This document shows, piece after piece, positions 62,450 through 64,000 of a DNA stretch of 64,000 bases. The translations under genes and the position numbers were made by a program. Origin of the DNA: Saccopteryx bilineata (Eukaryota > Chordata > Mammalia > Chiroptera > Emballonuridae); assembly GCF_036850765.1 (NCBI RefSeq), contig NC_089492.1, positions 203,204,276 through 203,268,275 of the forward strand. The letters run 5' to 3'. How positions within the stretch are numbered: position 1 is the first letter of the stretch; each line of letters starts with the position of its first letter. The notes under the pieces were generated by a model, which saw nothing but the letters and a program-made list of their open reading frames with translations, had not been told where the DNA came from and ran no database searches.

Positions 62450-63303
62450 GACATTCTATATAGAAGGCAAAGTAATGGCTCCCCAAAGATGTCCATAGAT
62501 AATTGCTAGACTTGTGAGTATATTTCTTTATGTGGTTATAAGGCTTTGCAGATGTGATCTAGTTAAAGCTCTTGAAATAGGTACATGACTCAAGTGGACC
62601 CTTGTAATCACAGGGTTCCTTATAAGAAGGAAGCAAGAGGTTAAAATTCTGAAAAAAAGTCAGCGGGACATAAAAGTGAGAGAGATTGAAAGATACTGCA
62701 TTGTTGTTTTTAAAAATGCCGGAAGGAGCCCTGGCCGCTTTGCTCAGTAGTAGAGCGTCGACCTGGCGTGCAGGAGTCCTGGTTTCGATTCCCAGCAAGG
62801 GCACACAGGAGAAGCGCCCATCTGCTTCTCCACTCCTCCCCCTCTCCTTCCTCTCTGTCTCTCTCTTCCCCTCCCGCAGCCAAGGCTCCACTGGAGCAAA
62901 GTTGGCCCAGGCTCTGAGGATGGCTCTGTGGCCTCTGCCTCAGGTGCTAGAATGGCTCTGGTTGCAACAGAGCGATGCCCCGGATGGGCAAAGCATCACC
63001 CCCTGGTGGGCGTGCTGGGTGCATCCCGGTCAGGCGCATGCGGGAGTCTGTCTGACTGCCTCCCCATTTCCAGCTTCAGAAAAATACAAAAAAAAAAAGT
63101 GCCGGAAGGCCAAGGAAAAGAATGTATCTTCTGAAGCTAGAAAAGGTAAGGAAAGATTCTCGCTAAGAGCCTCTAAAAGGAAAGCATCCTTGCTAACCCA
63201 TTTTTGACCTTTGACTTCCAGAACTTTAAAAGAATAAATCTGTGTTATTATTAGATACTAAGTTTGTGGTAATTTGTTATAGCAATAATAGGAAACTAAT
63301 GCA
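62450..63303 (+). repeat. MLT1-type (MaLR) LTR, interrupted by a SINE
   Basis: Left part: GGCTCCCCAAAGATGTCC, TTTGCAGATGTGATC, TCCTTATAAGAAGGAAGC. Right part after the SINE: CTTCTGAAGCTAGAAAAGGTA, ACTTCCAGAACTTTAAAAGA, and the typical end TTTGTTATAGCAATAATAGG through AAACTAATGCA. This is the full order of an MLT1 LTR. Old and non-coding. Confidence 0.85.
62727..63099 (+). repeat. Bat tRNA-derived SINE (Rhin-type)
   Basis: Inserted into the MLT1 LTR with 10-bp duplications TGCCGGAAGG at 62717-62726 and 63100-63109. Head AGCCCTGGCCGCTTTGCTCA, B box GTTTCGATTCCC, tail GCTTCAGAAAAATACAAAA. Single CTCF-like core, reverse orientation, at 62996-63009. Confidence 0.94.
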
Positions 63304-64000
63304 TCATAAATTTAAAAAAATAAAAAAATATTTGTATTTAATTAATAACTTATACATCTTTTTTATAAGCATTAACTATTAGAATTATTTATTTGAACTG
63401 TCACCTCAATTTTCATTATATACTTCATCATTTTCTGGGCTCTATGAAAAAAGAAAGGAATGAGACAGATAAAGCTCTTTTCTTTATGAAGCTTACAATG
63501 TATAAGGACCTTAAAAATAAATAATACTATGTAGGCAGTAATAAACAATATTTTTTTTCTGCTAGTGATTAAGAACTGTTCGTATAGGAACCAACAGTCT
63601 TTCTTTACTTTCACTTCATCTAATTTATATTTCCTGAAAATATAATTGCATGCTTCTTCAGGGGTACTCATTATTAAGTCCTAAGGATCCAATACATGAA
63701 CATTAAACATTGTAAAACCCAAGTGGTTTGTGATAGAAAGAATGAATAAATAGATGAATAATTGGATGAATTAATAAGTATAACATTTTTTATAATTTTG
63801 ACAGGGTGATACATATTTTTCCTATAATTTTAACAGAAAAAAAGTAAACATAAAAATGTTAAGACCTGCTGAGAATGTTGTGTTCTTAGAACTAAAACAT
63901 GGACAAGATACTAAGCAGAAAGACTATAGTTTACATTCATGAACTGGCTCAAGTTCCTTGATAAATGGAATGATGAAAACAACTACTATCTGCAAGCTCT
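63304..64000. other. Intergenic A+T-rich sequence, no gene recognised
   Basis: A 99-codon minus-strand frame (63372-63671) shows no domain and is probably chance in A+T-rich sequence. Nothing else is supported up to the window end. Confidence 0.45.

Noticed and set aside
62727..62800. tRNA-like A and B boxes at the SINE heads
   Set aside because: They lack a foldable complete cloverleaf and are followed by SINE bodies, A tails and target duplications; they are SINE promoters, not tRNA genes.
1..64000. CRISPR arrays, operons, riboswitches or a bacterial defence system
   Set aside because: Introns, SINEs, LINE-1s and LTRs show a mammalian nuclear genome; no direct-repeat and spacer pattern is present.

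Overview
This is a mammalian nuclear window, almost certainly from a bat. The dispersed SINEs (tRNA-like head, CTTCTCC-rich body, tail reading GCTTCAGAAAAATAC), a second SINE starting CTGACCAGRTGGTGGCACAG, and young LINE-1 copies are of the types I associate with horseshoe and leaf-nosed bats (Rhinolophus or Hipposideros). The species assignment is inference from remembered repeat families. There are no bacterial features.

The only functional protein gene I can support is a guanylate-binding protein gene on the plus strand at 13917-57676. Ten coding exons join in perfect phase into 1,884 nt (627 aa plus stop). It carries an intact large-GTPase domain, a helical stalk and a C-terminal tail of the GBP6 type, so I call it the GBP6 orthologue. 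Its fifth coding exon is separated from the fourth by a 33.6-kb intron that is nearly all transposable element.

Layout. 1-2384: 5' end of a class II (betaretrovirus-like) endogenous retrovirus on the minus strand, with LTR, Lys-type primer-binding site and broken gag and env, apparently lacking pro-pol. 2385-6500: mostly unique sequence with one SINE, a 42-base G run and a CpG-rich block. 6500-11400: an old plus-strand LINE-1 interrupted by four SINEs. 11400-13916: probable 5' flank of the GBP gene. 13917-18970: coding exons 1-4, including the first copy of an exact 363-bp duplication. 19127-52605: the expanded intron. It holds the second copy of that duplication, a long pyrimidine tract, old LINE-1 pieces, a nearly full-length young LINE-1 on the minus strand (about 23000-30797) and a very old minus-strand LINE-1 whose remains run from about 32190 to 51212. 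That old element is itself interrupted by an LTR, SINEs, a full-length older plus-strand LINE-1 (about 35344-42985) and hAT elements. 52606-57676: coding exons 5-10. 57677-64000: 3' flank with a hAT fossil that supplies a polyadenylation signal, LINE-1 3' ends, SINEs and an MLT1 LTR.

The most interesting points are the complete bat GBP6 reading frame with an early C-terminal stop; the nested stack of at least five transposition layers in one intron; the 363-bp perfect duplication flanking exons 3-4 (real event or assembly error); a young LINE-1 with a CRE and YY1-like site at its very 5' end, all endonuclease catalytic residues, but one frame break in each ORF; a SINE that carries one or two CTCF-like cores in at least eight copies here; and the gag-to-env ERV junction.
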